Positions 43,611 to 53,170 of a stretch of 64,000 nucleotides of DNA are shown here, piece after piece (the stretch's first letter is position 1; each line of letters opens with the position of its first letter). The notes under the pieces are model-generated. The model did no database searches. It was not told where the DNA came from and saw only the letters and a program-made list of their open reading frames with translations. Source of the DNA: Marinomonas foliarum (lineage in GTDB: Bacteria; Pseudomonadota; Gammaproteobacteria; Pseudomonadales; Marinomonadaceae); contig NZ_QPJQ01000007.1 of NCBI RefSeq assembly GCF_003337275.1, positions 1-64,000 on the forward strand, read 5' to 3'. The position numbers and the translations under genes are program-made.

Positions 43611-44962
43611 CCAACCATAATGCGATTACGCCCTGCCCCTTTGGCTTCATACAGCAATATGTCGGTGCGTTTTATCATTCGGCTTTGGTCGTCAAGGTGC
43701 TGGTACTCAGTAACACCCAGACTAATTGTAAAACTTGGAATATCGGGGTCGTTAAGTGACTCGATAGATTTACGCAATTGGTCTGCCAAAAACTCAGCCT
43801 CTTCAAGATTGGTATCTTTAAGCAATATGGCAAATTCTTCCCCACCCACTCGAAACAGTGCATCGGTTTGACGTAGACGGCGGTGGAGTGTTTTAACCAA
43901 TACCCTAAGCACATTATCACCGACATCATGACCGTATGAGTCATTGATTTTCTTAAAGTAATCAACATCTAATAAAATTAAACTAAAATGATGCCCACTT
44001 TGAGCGAGTACTAATTCATACTTAATTTGCTCATCCCATTTGTGGCGATTAAAGGCGCCAGTCAACTTATCTCGTGTGGCAAGCTCGATTAATTTACTTT
44101 CGACTTCATCACGACTCTCTCGCTCCTGAGAAAATCGTCCAATCAAAATTCTGAGGTCTTTCTCCAACTCATCTAGCTCATCGGTACCTTTATAGCGTGG
44201 GGTATTTGCATCCGCATCATGTGGCATTGATCTATGTAAAGAGTCAATCTGCCCACGCAATACATCCACCTTACGACGAAAAGACAAAATAGTATGAAGC
44301 GTTAAATAAATACCAATTACAAATGCGACAAAGCCCAATGTAGCACTCATAACCAAGAAGTCTCGCTCTTGCTTTTCTACAGATGAGGCAACTTGAATAG
44401 CCAATTGATCGATACTCATTAGTAATTCATTTGCTTCGTCATCCAAAGCGTTGTCTTGCTTCTCTACATTATTCCAGTCAATATCAGAGTGTTGATCTTT
44501 GTTTATAAACTGCACAAAGGCATGTTCAAAACTGACTCTGTGACTATGTAGATCTTTGATTTTTTTCAGTAAAACTTGGTGGTCTGCAACATTAATGCGC
44601 ACACTGTCCAGAGCTAAAGCAGAATGGAGAATGCTAATCGCTCTCTCAAGCTGTGTGGCAAGACGCTGATTAAACTGATCAAAACCTTGCATACCTTTTT
44701 TCCGAAGATTTTCGTCCTCAAAAAAAACATCCCCCTGTAGACGAATACCTTCCATCCAAAGATGCTGTTTAAGTTGGAGAATTTCGATATCAGCAATCAC
44801 TTCCAATAAAGGAATGTCGATTTTGGAAACTTCTTGAATATCTTTATAGATTTTCTGGGATTTATAAGCCGTGTAGAGAATCACAATAAAAAGAAAGGCC
44901 AACAGCACAAATGAAAGGCCGCTGATTTTTCTGGTCATAGACGCATTTAACCAAGTAAACAT
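43607..44962 (-). CDS. Membrane diguanylate cyclase with I-site
   Basis: 451 residues: membrane helix at 14-32, a helical periplasmic sensor region (about 35-200), second helix at 203-225, a short linker and a C-terminal GGDEF domain with GGEEF at 373-377. RQTD at 364-367 is a proper RxxD inhibitory site. It should synthesise cyclic-di-GMP in response to an external signal. It lies 9 bases after the SotB gene on the same strand, suggesting co-transcription. Confidence 0.88.
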   Translation of the reverse strand: MFTWLNASMTRKISGLSFVLLAFLFIVILYTAYKSQKIYKDIQEVSKIDIPLLEVIADIEILQLKQHLWMEGIRLQGDVFFEDENLRKKGMQGFDQFNQRLATQLERAISILHSALALDSVRINVADHQVLLKKIKDLHSHRVSFEHAFVQFINKDQHSDIDWNNVEKQDNALDDEANELLMSIDQLAIQVASSVEKQERDFLVMSATLGFVAFVIGIYLTLHTILSFRRKVDVLRGQIDSLHRSMPHDADANTPRYKGTDELDELEKDLRILIGRFSQERESRDEVESKLIELATRDKLTGAFNRHKWDEQIKYELVLAQSGHHFSLILLDVDYFKKINDSYGHDVGDNVLRVLVKTLHRRLRQTDALFRVGGEEFAILLKDTNLEEAEFLADQLRKSIESLNDPDIPSFTISLGVTEYQHLDDQSRMIKRTDILLYEAKGAGRNRIMVG

Positions 44963-44971
44963 ATTAGCCTG

Positions 44972-46165
44972 TTATCCATCCGCTTTTTTCGTGTTTTTGA
45001 GTATCATAATGACAACACCAAACGCACATACTCCTAATACAGCGCCAGATAATCCAACACTTTCCAAACCAACTCTCTGAATAACTTGGCTACCGATCAA
45101 CGCTCCTGCACCAATACCTAAATTAATGATACCGGAGTACAAAGACATAATAATATCCGCTGCACTGCCATCAACATTCAGTACTCGGATCTGCATACTC
45201 AAGCCAATAATCATCAGAGCTGCGCCCCACAACAACACGCAACTAATAAGCCAGTAGTTATTCGGGGTCACAAAATACAGCATGCCCATACAAAATGTAA
45301 TGATTACAACGCTAGAAACTAACATTTGCGCGTTGGCTTTATCACCAAAATAGCTAAACAACACACTCCCAATTATCCCTGCCATTCCAAATAACAGCAG
45401 AATTGTGGTTGTGAATTGCCCACTGGCACCACCAACTTCATGCAAGAAAGGCTCAATATAACTATAGGCCGTATAATGGGCAGAAAATATCACGAAGATA
45501 AACAAGTACATTCCTAATAACGCACGATTACGCAAAACCTCAGGAACTTTACTCATAGAGCCAGAAAACAAGCTAGGTAAGTTCGGTAACAAACGATACA
45601 TGACCAGCATAATAATAAGTGCAATCACGGCAATAAAAGCAAAGGTAGTACGCCACCCCATAAGCTGACCAATAATACGTCCAGCCGGAACACCTAAAAC
45701 CATAGCCAGTCCAGTACCTGTGGCTAAGACACTTAAAGCAAAAGTATGTTTACCTTGTGGAGCAACACGAATCGCAATAGAGGCAGTAATAGACCAGAAA
45801 ACGGCGTGCGCAAATGCGATACCAATACGACTAATCAGTAAGGTCGTGAAATCCCACGCAATCACAGACAAAATATGACTAACAATGAAAAGCGCGAATA
45901 ATCCCATCAACAGAGATTTTCGCTCTAACTTACGAGTGAGGAGCATCATTGGGAGTGACATCAGCGCCACTATCCACGCATAAACCGTCAGCATCCAGCC
46001 TACTTGAGCAGGGGAAGTCGAGAAACTCTGCGCTATGTCAGACAATAACCCAACCGGTACAAACTCTGTCGTATTAAATATAAAAGCGCTGAATCCCAAA
46101 ATAAACACGCGCAAGTATTGGACACGGCGAGAAACCGTTTCCTCAGGAGAGAAAGTTGACGTCAT
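44972..46165 (-). CDS. sotB: MFS efflux protein SotB
   Basis: 397 residues, 12 predicted helices, closely following E. coli SotB as I know it: FIFNTTEFVPVGLLSDIAQSF, AQVGWMLTVYAWIVALMSLP, SRIGIAFAHAVFWSITASIAIR and YTAYSYIEPF. SotB exports sugars such as arabinose and IPTG. Here it heads a two-gene unit with a diguanylate cyclase and is divergent from a second GGDEF gene. Confidence 0.88.
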   Translation of the reverse strand: MTSTFSPEETVSRRVQYLRVFILGFSAFIFNTTEFVPVGLLSDIAQSFSTSPAQVGWMLTVYAWIVALMSLPMMLLTRKLERKSLLMGLFALFIVSHILSVIAWDFTTLLISRIGIAFAHAVFWSITASIAIRVAPQGKHTFALSVLATGTGLAMVLGVPAGRIIGQLMGWRTTFAFIAVIALIIMLVMYRLLPNLPSLFSGSMSKVPEVLRNRALLGMYLFIFVIFSAHYTAYSYIEPFLHEVGGASGQFTTTILLLFGMAGIIGSVLFSYFGDKANAQMLVSSVVIITFCMGMLYFVTPNNYWLISCVLLWGAALMIIGLSMQIRVLNVDGSAADIIMSLYSGIINLGIGAGALIGSQVIQRVGLESVGLSGAVLGVCAFGVVIMILKNTKKADG

Positions 46166-46420
46166 GATTACCTGCTGAAATGTAAGGTGTTTGAAAGGTC
46201 ATTATTGTCCACTTTTTCAACTTCAACGAAACACTCAAATATGAATGTTTATTGATATTTTACTCCAGTTTTCGAACACAACCCCCCATCAATGTATTTT
46301 AAGGTCCAAAAATCGCAGGGATAAAAACGCCACTCATAAAAAAACTACATTTTCTTACACAATTCAAACGGCTCTTATGAGAATATCACGACTGTTGCAA
46401 ATCGATAAGAATGAGTAATA

Positions 46421-47644
46421 ATGATCCCTTCTATACTGTATTTTTCACCACAATTAGCATCATGGAAGACGCAATTAAATACAAAGTTACAAGCACATGG
46501 ACACACTGTTGAATGGCTCCCCATTCAACAGATTAAGCAGTCCCCCGCACTTTCACTGGTACTCATTGCAGAAAATGATATCAGTGCAGAAGACATCCTC
46601 TTAATCCCGTCCAGAAAAACCATTGTCATTGTTGATGAATGGAGCTTAGAAGTCAGCGCTAAATGGATAAATCGAGGGGCAGATAACTGCTTTGCCCACC
46701 ATGATGAGCACCTGATCAGCTGGCTTCTATCTGAGTTCTCAAAATTTGCCCTGACAAGAACACGCAAGACAGACGACGATGTTTTACAGGTCATTATCGA
46801 CGCTATTCCTGCCCCCATTTTTTTTAAAGACCAACACCATATTTATCGCGGATGTAACACCGCATTTTGTGAATTTATTGGACGCCCCCGGGACGAAGTC
46901 GTCGGCCATTCTGTTTATGATATTGCCCCTAAACACCTCGCTGATATTTACTATGAAGCTGATTGTGAATTATTGGCAAAAGGTGGCACTCAACGCTATG
47001 AAGCAGAAGTAAGATTTTGCAATGGCTCTCTCCATGAAATGGAATTTAATAAAGCCGTTTTCACAAATGCAGGAGGGCAAGCAATCGGCCAAGTTGGTGT
47101 CATGCTAGAAGTAACAGAACGTAACGAATTAATTCGTAAGTTAGACAAAGCAACTCGTACTGATCCATTAACCGGAATGTCTAATCGAAGAGAATTTAAT
47201 CTTACCATCCAAGAAGCACTTAACGAACAGAAGAGTTCAGAGCAAAAGCTCAGTTTAATGACATTGGATATCGATTTCTTTAAGCAAATAAACGATAGGT
47301 TTGGTCATGGCGGAGGAGATCGGACACTGCAGTTAATTGCTAGCTGGCTACAAAGCCAGCTACACGAAACAGACCACGCATTCCGTGTTGGGGGCGAAGA
47401 GTTTTATATTTTAATGCGCGGAAAAAGCATAAAAAGCGCGTTGGGCATGGCGGAAAGCTTGTGCAAACACATGGCAACAACCCCATTTATGATCAATCAT
47501 AAATCAATCTACATAACTTTTTCCGCAGGAGTCATTGAATTAACTCCAAACCTTCCATTAGACGACGCTCTCGAGATGGTAGATAAAGCATTATACGAAG
47601 CAAAATCAAACGGTCGAAATTGTGTTTGTCATGTATTCCAATAA
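46421..47644 (+). CDS. PAS-GGDEF diguanylate cyclase lacking the I-site
   Basis: 407 residues, no membrane helix. Residues 1-110 resemble a degenerate receiver domain, a PAS domain follows (about 120-235, PIFFKDQHHIYRGCNTAFCEFIGR), and the GGDEF domain has GGEEF at 324-328. The residues in the I-site position are HETD, not RxxD, so product inhibition by that route is unlikely. Predicted cytoplasmic c-di-GMP synthase sensing a ligand through PAS. No RBS stands out at the ATG chosen. Confidence 0.86.
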   Translation: MIPSILYFSPQLASWKTQLNTKLQAHGHTVEWLPIQQIKQSPALSLVLIAENDISAEDILLIPSRKTIVIVDEWSLEVSAKWINRGADNCFAHHDEHLISWLLSEFSKFALTRTRKTDDDVLQVIIDAIPAPIFFKDQHHIYRGCNTAFCEFIGRPRDEVVGHSVYDIAPKHLADIYYEADCELLAKGGTQRYEAEVRFCNGSLHEMEFNKAVFTNAGGQAIGQVGVMLEVTERNELIRKLDKATRTDPLTGMSNRREFNLTIQEALNEQKSSEQKLSLMTLDIDFFKQINDRFGHGGGDRTLQLIASWLQSQLHETDHAFRVGGEEFYILMRGKSIKSALGMAESLCKHMATTPFMINHKSIYITFSAGVIELTPNLPLDDALEMVDKALYEAKSNGRNCVCHVFQ

Positions 47645-47741
47645 CCTAAAAAAAAATAAATGTTAACAGGAACGATTTGCATTACTATCTGTCACATACA
47701 AAACAATTTATAAATCCCACTCTGATAGATAGGAACTTGTA

Positions 47742-48788
47742 ATGAAACGTCCAACAATAAAAACATCGCTTTTAACCCTAGCTGGTGCAACAACTATGCT
47801 TGCTTTGAGCAGTACTTCTGCCCACGCCAGTGGTGAGGTCAATGTCTATTCAGCGCGCAGCGAAGCACTGATTGCTCCTTTGCTAGACATTTATGCAAAA
47901 GAAAATAACGTCAAAGTAAACCTAATTACCGGCAGTGCAGACGCTTTGCTAAGCCGTCTGCAATCAGAAGGTGACGCCAGCCCTGCCGACGTATTCATCA
48001 CGGTTGATGCAGGACGTTTATATCGCGCAAAAGAAGCAGGTGTGCTCCAGGCGTTTGAAACAAGCAACTTAAATAAAGTTGTACCTGAGCATCTAAAGGA
48101 TCGTGACGGTTACTGGTATGGCTTGTCTCAGCGTGCTCGCGTTATATTCTATAACCCTGAAACTGTCTCCGCTGCTGATTTATCGACATATGAAGACCTA
48201 GCTGATCCAAAATGGAAAGGCAAAATTTGCATTCGATCTTCTAGCAACATCTACAACCAATCCTTGGTTGCTTCCATGATCGATGCCAATGGAGAAAGAC
48301 AAACGTTAGAATGGATCAAAGGTCTAGTTGCTAACTTTGCACGTCCACCAGCTGGCGGTGACACAGATCAAATTAAAGCGGCCGCTGCAGGCGTTTGTGA
48401 TATCGCGGTCGCAAACACCTATTACTTTGGCCGTTTAGGTTTAAGCAACAAAAAAGAAGACCGTGCAGTTTTTGATAAACTAAAAATGTTCTGGCCTAAC
48501 CAAGCGGCTAACGAGCGTGGTGCTCACGTCAATGTCAGCGGTATTGGCATCACGGCATCCTCTAAAAACACCGACAACGCCAAACAATTAATCGATTTCT
48601 TGACCAATAAGCAAAGCCAAGAATGGTACGCCAACGTGAACAACGAATACGCCGTGATTGAAGGCGTGGCGCCACCAAAAAGCCTAGCGACGTTTGGTGA
48701 ATTCAAAGCTGATAAAGTGTCTTTGAGTGTATTAGGTGAAAACAACCGCCAAGCGGTTAAACTAATGGACCAAGGTGGTTGGAAGTAA
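47742..48788 (+). CDS. Periplasmic ferric-iron-binding protein (FutA/FbpA type)
   Basis: 348 residues with a signal peptide (about 1-29, cleaved near AHASG). The type 2 binding-protein fold shows VNVYSARSEALIAPLL, SPADVFITVDAGRLYRAKEAG and the iron-ligand tyrosines in NTYYFGRLG. It binds Fe3+ for an ABC importer. Permease and ATPase genes are not adjacent, so the partner must be encoded elsewhere. I see no convincing Fur box upstream. Confidence 0.87.
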   Translation: MKRPTIKTSLLTLAGATTMLALSSTSAHASGEVNVYSARSEALIAPLLDIYAKENNVKVNLITGSADALLSRLQSEGDASPADVFITVDAGRLYRAKEAGVLQAFETSNLNKVVPEHLKDRDGYWYGLSQRARVIFYNPETVSAADLSTYEDLADPKWKGKICIRSSSNIYNQSLVASMIDANGERQTLEWIKGLVANFARPPAGGDTDQIKAAAAGVCDIAVANTYYFGRLGLSNKKEDRAVFDKLKMFWPNQAANERGAHVNVSGIGITASSKNTDNAKQLIDFLTNKQSQEWYANVNNEYAVIEGVAPPKSLATFGEFKADKVSLSVLGENNRQAVKLMDQGGWK

Positions 48789-48828
48789 TACTCCAGCTAT
48801 ATCCAAATAGTTACACTGTAATACTTAA

Positions 48829-48854
48829 AAGAGGAGGCTATTTAGCCTCCTCTT
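48829..48854. terminator. Hairpin terminator overlapping the ilvY stop
   Basis: 11-bp perfect stem (48829-48839 with 48844-48854), loop ATTT. On the minus strand it is followed by TTTTAAG and the arm encodes the last residues of IlvY; on the plus strand it ends the iron-binding-protein transcript. Confidence 0.78.
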
Positions 48855-49731
48855 CCATTAAACTCCAAAATGCTTCTACCAATGGGTTCTTCAAACTTTT
48901 CTTGAGTGTAAACAGGCCAATATCATAAGGCTCCAACTCTGGCTGCACATCCAGCACCTTAATTCGATCCACCAATGGGCTGTTATCCAAGACGATTTTT
49001 GGCACAACTCCGATACCAAAACCCAAACTCACCATGCTCACAATCGCCTCATTACCGGTGACTTGAGCATAAATCCTTGGCGCGATGTCGAGTTGACGAA
49101 ACCATTCGTCAATACGTGTTCGAGATACACCACCTTCAGAAAGAATCATTGGGATATTAGCCCACTCCTCTGGCGACGTTGGCGTGTTGGTTGGAACATT
49201 CGGCACTTGCTGTTCAAGTGGCGCAATAAACAACAAAGGCGAAATAGCGATTGGCTTAAAGGCTAAGCCACGAGGCAAGTTAGCTGGGCGGGCAGCAATG
49301 GTAATGTCCTCTTTACCATCCAGAATATGCGCAATCGCATGCTCTGGATCGCCAGTACGTAGCTTTATCTCAATCGCTGGATAAGCAATACGAAAACGAC
49401 GCAGTAATTCATACAAAAAACTATAACTCGCTGTGACTGATCCATAAAGACTGATTTCACCACTAAGCTGGTCGGAATTATCTGTCAATTCATGACGAAT
49501 CAAGTTCCATTGTCGGCTGGTATCGCGAGCGTACTTGAGAAATTTCTGTCCTTCTTGGGTTAATACTACAGTGCGATTATCACGGTTAAACAAAGCCACG
49601 CCGAGCTCGTCTTCTAAGTGTCGGATGTTTCGTGACATGGCAGAAATACTGATGTGACATTCGTCACTGGCGCGTCCGAAATTCAACGTTTCCGCTAAGG
49701 CGAGAAACTGCTTAAGCGTTTTTATATTCAT
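48838..49731 (-). CDS. ilvY: LysR family regulator IlvY
   Basis: 297 residues. LysR helix-turn-helix (FLALAETLNFGRASDECHISISAMSRNIRHLEDELG) and the IlvY-specific stretches TASYSFLYELLRRFR and GVVPKIVLDNSPL. IlvY activates ilvC when acetolactate or acetohydroxybutyrate accumulates, and here it is divergent from ilvC as in E. coli. Its last codons form one arm of a terminator hairpin. Confidence 0.9.
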   Translation of the reverse strand: MNIKTLKQFLALAETLNFGRASDECHISISAMSRNIRHLEDELGVALFNRDNRTVVLTQEGQKFLKYARDTSRQWNLIRHELTDNSDQLSGEISLYGSVTASYSFLYELLRRFRIAYPAIEIKLRTGDPEHAIAHILDGKEDITIAARPANLPRGLAFKPIAISPLLFIAPLEQQVPNVPTNTPTSPEEWANIPMILSEGGVSRTRIDEWFRQLDIAPRIYAQVTGNEAIVSMVSLGFGIGVVPKIVLDNSPLVDRIKVLDVQPELEPYDIGLFTLKKSLKNPLVEAFWSLMEEEAK

Positions 49732-49778
49732 AATGAAGCCTGCACCCTATTGCTGTTTACTCATCATAAATCATGATT

Positions 49779-49802
49779 GCAATAAATGGGATACTATATT
49801 GC
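49779..49802. promoter_or_regulatory. Candidate IlvY binding site
   Basis: GCAATA (49779-49784) and TATTGC (49797-49802) form an inverted repeat in the ilvY-ilvC gap, a dyad of the spacing used by LysR regulators. It is only 6 bp per arm, so the call rests on position. Confidence 0.45.
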
Positions 49803-49952
49803 GAATATATCAATTTACGAAAAGGTTCTACTAGGATAGATTAACCCTACTCGCAGAATGTCAGGAAAATCATTGCTTGGCGACTGTGTCATCCATTTTT
49901 AATATCCGCGTGTTTTTATCGCTGATACATTAATTTAAAAGGTGTGTTTATC

Positions 49953-51425
49953 ATGGCTAATTACTTCAATACTTTGCCGCTACGCGAGCAACTAGCTCAA
50001 CTAGCAAAATGTCGCTTCATGGACAGCTCTGAATTTGCAGACGGCGTAGAAGCGCTTAAAGGCAAAAAAATGGTTGTTATCGGTTGTGGTGCACAAGGTC
50101 TTAACCAAGGCTTGAACCTACGTGATTCTGGACTAGATGTTTCTTACGCATTGCGCCCTGAAGCGATTGCACAAAAACGTCAGTCTTGGAAAAATGCGAC
50201 TGAAAACGGTTTTGTTGTAGGTACTTACGAAGATTTGATCCCAACAGCTGATGTTGTATTGAACCTAACACCTGATAAGCAACACACTCCAGTTGTTACA
50301 GCCGTTATGCCTCTTATGAAAGAAGGCGCTTGCCTATCTTACTCTCACGGTTTCAACATCGTAGAAGAAGGCATGCAAGTACGTGACGACCTTACAGTAA
50401 TCATGGTTGCACCTAAGTGCCCAGGCTCTGAAGTTCGCGCTGAATACGTTCGTGGTTTCGGTGTTCCAACACTTATCGCGGTTCACGAAGACAACGATCC
50501 TAAAGGCGAAGGTCTTGCACTAGCGAAAGCTTACGCTGTTGGTACTGGCGGTCACAAAGCAGGCGTTCTAATGTCTTCTTTCATCGCAGAAGTTAAATCT
50601 GACCTAATGGGTGAGCAAACTATCCTTTGTGGTATGTTACAAACTGGTTCTATCCTTTGCTTCGACAAAATGATTGAAGAAGGCATCGACGCTGGCTATG
50701 CATCTCGCTTGATCCAATTCGGTTGGGAAACCATCACTGAAGCATTGAAATACGGCGGCGTGACTAACATGCTAGATCGTCTTTCTAACCCAGCTAAGAT
50801 CAAAGCATTCGATCTTTCTGAAGAGCTAAAAATGATCATGCGTCCTTTGTACAACAAACACCAAGATGACATCATCAACGGCACTTTCTCTCGCGTAATG
50901 ATGGAAGACTGGGCGAACGATGATAAAAACCTTCTTCAATGGCGTGCAGACACAGCGGAAACTAACTTCGAGAAAACACCAGCTGGCGATGTAGAAATTT
51001 CTGAACAAGAATTCTTCGACAACGGTATCTTGATGGTTGCTATGGTTAAAGCGGGCGTTGAGCTTGCTTTCGAAACCATGACTGCTGCAGGCATCATCGC
51101 AGAATCGGCTTACTACGAGTCTCTACACGAAACGCCACTAATCGCGAACACCATCGCTCGTAAGAAATTGTACGAAATGAACGCGACAATCTCTGATACA
51201 GCGGAATACGGTTGCTACCTATACAACCACGCTTGTGTTCCATTATTGGCTGGCTTCATGAAAGACATCAAAACCGACGTTATCGGTAAAGGTCTTTCTT
51301 TAGAAGATACTGGCGTTGATAACAAGCGCTTGATCGAAGTAAACACAGCACTTCGCTCTCACCCAGTAGAAGCGGTTGGTTCGGTTCTTCGTGGCCACAT
51401 GGCGGATATGAAAAAGATCGTTTAA
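49953..51425 (+). CDS. ilvC: Ketol-acid reductoisomerase, class II
   Basis: 490 residues from the ATG at 49953 ([23 protein letters not shown], as in E. coli); a GTG three codons earlier is also in frame but has no support. The NADPH motif is [28 protein letters not shown] and the duplicated C-terminal domain of class II enzymes is present ([33 protein letters not shown]). It makes the dihydroxy-acid precursors of valine and isoleucine. Probably activated by IlvY. Confidence 0.95.
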   Translation: MANYFNTLPLREQLAQLAKCRFMDSSEFADGVEALKGKKMVVIGCGAQGLNQGLNLRDSGLDVSYALRPEAIAQKRQSWKNATENGFVVGTYEDLIPTADVVLNLTPDKQHTPVVTAVMPLMKEGACLSYSHGFNIVEEGMQVRDDLTVIMVAPKCPGSEVRAEYVRGFGVPTLIAVHEDNDPKGEGLALAKAYAVGTGGHKAGVLMSSFIAEVKSDLMGEQTILCGMLQTGSILCFDKMIEEGIDAGYASRLIQFGWETITEALKYGGVTNMLDRLSNPAKIKAFDLSEELKMIMRPLYNKHQDDIINGTFSRVMMEDWANDDKNLLQWRADTAETNFEKTPAGDVEISEQEFFDNGILMVAMVKAGVELAFETMTAAGIIAESAYYESLHETPLIANTIARKKLYEMNATISDTAEYGCYLYNHACVPLLAGFMKDIKTDVIGKGLSLEDTGVDNKRLIEVNTALRSHPVEAVGSVLRGHMADMKKIV

Positions 51426-51440
51426 TACGATTGTTGCGCT

Positions 51441-51527
51441 CGCCAATACTTTGTTAAACCAAGTATTGGCGGACTCATAACATCGTAATTTACCCATAAA
51501 AGCCGAGCTTCAAAACTCGGCTTTTTT
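51441..51527 (+). terminator. ilvC 3' hairpins, second is a terminator
   Basis: Two hairpins follow ilvC. The first (51441-51451 with 51461-51471, 11 bp, no T-run) may protect the 3' end. The second (51498-51507 with 51516-51525, then T-run to 51527) is a standard terminator. Confidence 0.82.
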
Positions 51528-51564
51528 GTCTCTACTTGTTATCAACAAAACATTAGGAAATACC

Positions 51565-53007
51565 ATGGACAGCATCCGCTTAGACAACATCCTCCTCAAC
51601 AAAGTAACAGTGAACTTTGATGATCGCTTTACCCTAAGCGAGATCGACTGGACCATTGAATCAAACCAACATTGGGTGATCACTGGCACAAATGGTGCGG
51701 GCAAATCGGCCTTGGCTGCTGTGCTAGCAGGCGTGGGGGAAATTGAAAATGGCACAATCACCGGTCTGCCAAAAAATGTGGGATTGGTGTCTTTTGAGGC
51801 CCAAGCGGAGCTGATTGCCAAAGAGCTGAAAAAAGACGATGCCGACATTATGGACGTAATTTCCCTCGGCACGCCTGTACATGAAATGATTTTTGAGAAC
51901 TGCCAAGACCCAGAGCTTGCTCACGCCTTGGTAGAAAAATTCGGTTTAAGCACACTACTCGACCGCGCCTTTCGTAAACTCTCCACCGGCGAAACACGCA
52001 AAGTCATGCTGATTCGCGCCCTATCGAGTAAACCGGATTTATTAATTTTAGATGAACCTTTTGATGGCTTAGACGTAGATACGCTTGCCATGTTGCAAGC
52101 GCATCTGGTTTCCATCATAGACACCACGCCTATGATCTTAGTGCTCAACCGCTTCGATGAAATGCCTGAGTTTATTACTCATGTCGCCTATGTGGACAAG
52201 GGTGAACTGGCGCTAACAGTAGACAAAAAAGACGAAAGTGCCTTTAACGAGCTGTATCAGCTACTGCATTTGAAAACCACCGACCTACAAGTACCTGAAG
52301 CTGATCCAGCCAACACCTTGCCAGTACTCGACCCAAGTCAGCCATTGGTCAGACTCAAGCAAGCCACGATTAAATACGGCGATACGATCATTGTTGATAA
52401 GCTGGACTGGACCATTGAACGAGGCCAACATTGGCAACTTAGCGGCCCCAACGGCAGCGGCAAAACCGGCGTATTGTCATTGATCACCGGCGATCACCCG
52501 CAATGCTACACCAACGACATTTTCGTCTTCGGATTCCAACGGGGTAACGGCGAAAGCATCTGGCAGATCAAACAGTTTATCGGCTATGTTTCGACATCTT
52601 TGCAATGGGAATACCGAGTCAGCACCAGCTGCAAAAACGTGATTATTTCCGGCTTCTACGACAGCATCGGCATGTACACAAAATCCTCCGATAACCAGAA
52701 GAAAATCGCCGATCAATGGCTTGCACTGCTCGGCATGAAAGACCGTGCCGACCAACCCTTTAACAAACTCTCCTACGGCGACCAGCGTTTATTACTTATC
52801 GCCCGCGCTATGGTGAAACACCCACCATTATTGATCCTAGACGAGCCCTGCCTCGGACTAGACGACATGAACCGCCAGCTCGTCCTCGCTCTTATCGAGA
52901 AAATTTGTGAAGGCAAAGAAGAAACCACGGTGCTCTACGTCAACCACCACGCGGAAGACCAGATCAAAGGAATAGAAAGCTACTTGGGGTTGAAGAAGAA
53001 TAACTAA
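51565..53007 (+). CDS. modF: ModF-like ATPase with two ABC domains
   Basis: 480 residues from the ATG at 51565, with TAGGAAAT upstream; the frame is open 13 codons earlier without a ribosome-binding site. Two ABC domains in tandem: Walker A GTNGAGKSA and GPNGSGKTG, signatures LSTGE and LSYGD, Walker B LLILDEP in both. The QHWVITG/QHWQLSG pair is typical of ModF (PhrA). ModF is linked to molybdate transport in E. coli but its function is unclear; no molybdate genes are nearby here. Confidence 0.82.
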   Translation: MDSIRLDNILLNKVTVNFDDRFTLSEIDWTIESNQHWVITGTNGAGKSALAAVLAGVGEIENGTITGLPKNVGLVSFEAQAELIAKELKKDDADIMDVISLGTPVHEMIFENCQDPELAHALVEKFGLSTLLDRAFRKLSTGETRKVMLIRALSSKPDLLILDEPFDGLDVDTLAMLQAHLVSIIDTTPMILVLNRFDEMPEFITHVAYVDKGELALTVDKKDESAFNELYQLLHLKTTDLQVPEADPANTLPVLDPSQPLVRLKQATIKYGDTIIVDKLDWTIERGQHWQLSGPNGSGKTGVLSLITGDHPQCYTNDIFVFGFQRGNGESIWQIKQFIGYVSTSLQWEYRVSTSCKNVIISGFYDSIGMYTKSSDNQKKIADQWLALLGMKDRADQPFNKLSYGDQRLLLIARAMVKHPPLLILDEPCLGLDDMNRQLVLALIEKICEGKEETTVLYVNHHAEDQIKGIESYLGLKKNN

Positions 53008-53034
53008 GCTTTTGCAGGCTCTTTGCCTCAGACA

Positions 53035-53101
53035 GAAAACCGTGTGACGCTTCATACTCGAAACTGCCGCCTACCTCACATGAAGCGTCACACTTGTTTT
53101 C
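53035..53101. repeat. Long inverted repeat between modF and the KAP gene
   Basis: GTGTGACGCTTCAT (53042-53055) is perfectly inverted as ATGAAGCGTCACAC (53080-53093). The stem continues after a small bulge with GAAAAC (53035-53040) and GTTTTC (53096-53101). The 24-base loop is long. It may terminate modF, but it also marks the edge of the accessory block. Confidence 0.75.
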
Positions 53102-53170
53102 AAAAGCTGATATATTTAACGCATTCAGGGTTAACTCACCTACAAAAAACTGTCGCAAAAGGACATTGCT

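Noticed and set aside
47645..47741. Fur box before the iron-binding protein gene.
   Set aside because: The best stretch (around GATTTGCATTACTATC) matches the GATAATGATAATCATTATC consensus poorly.
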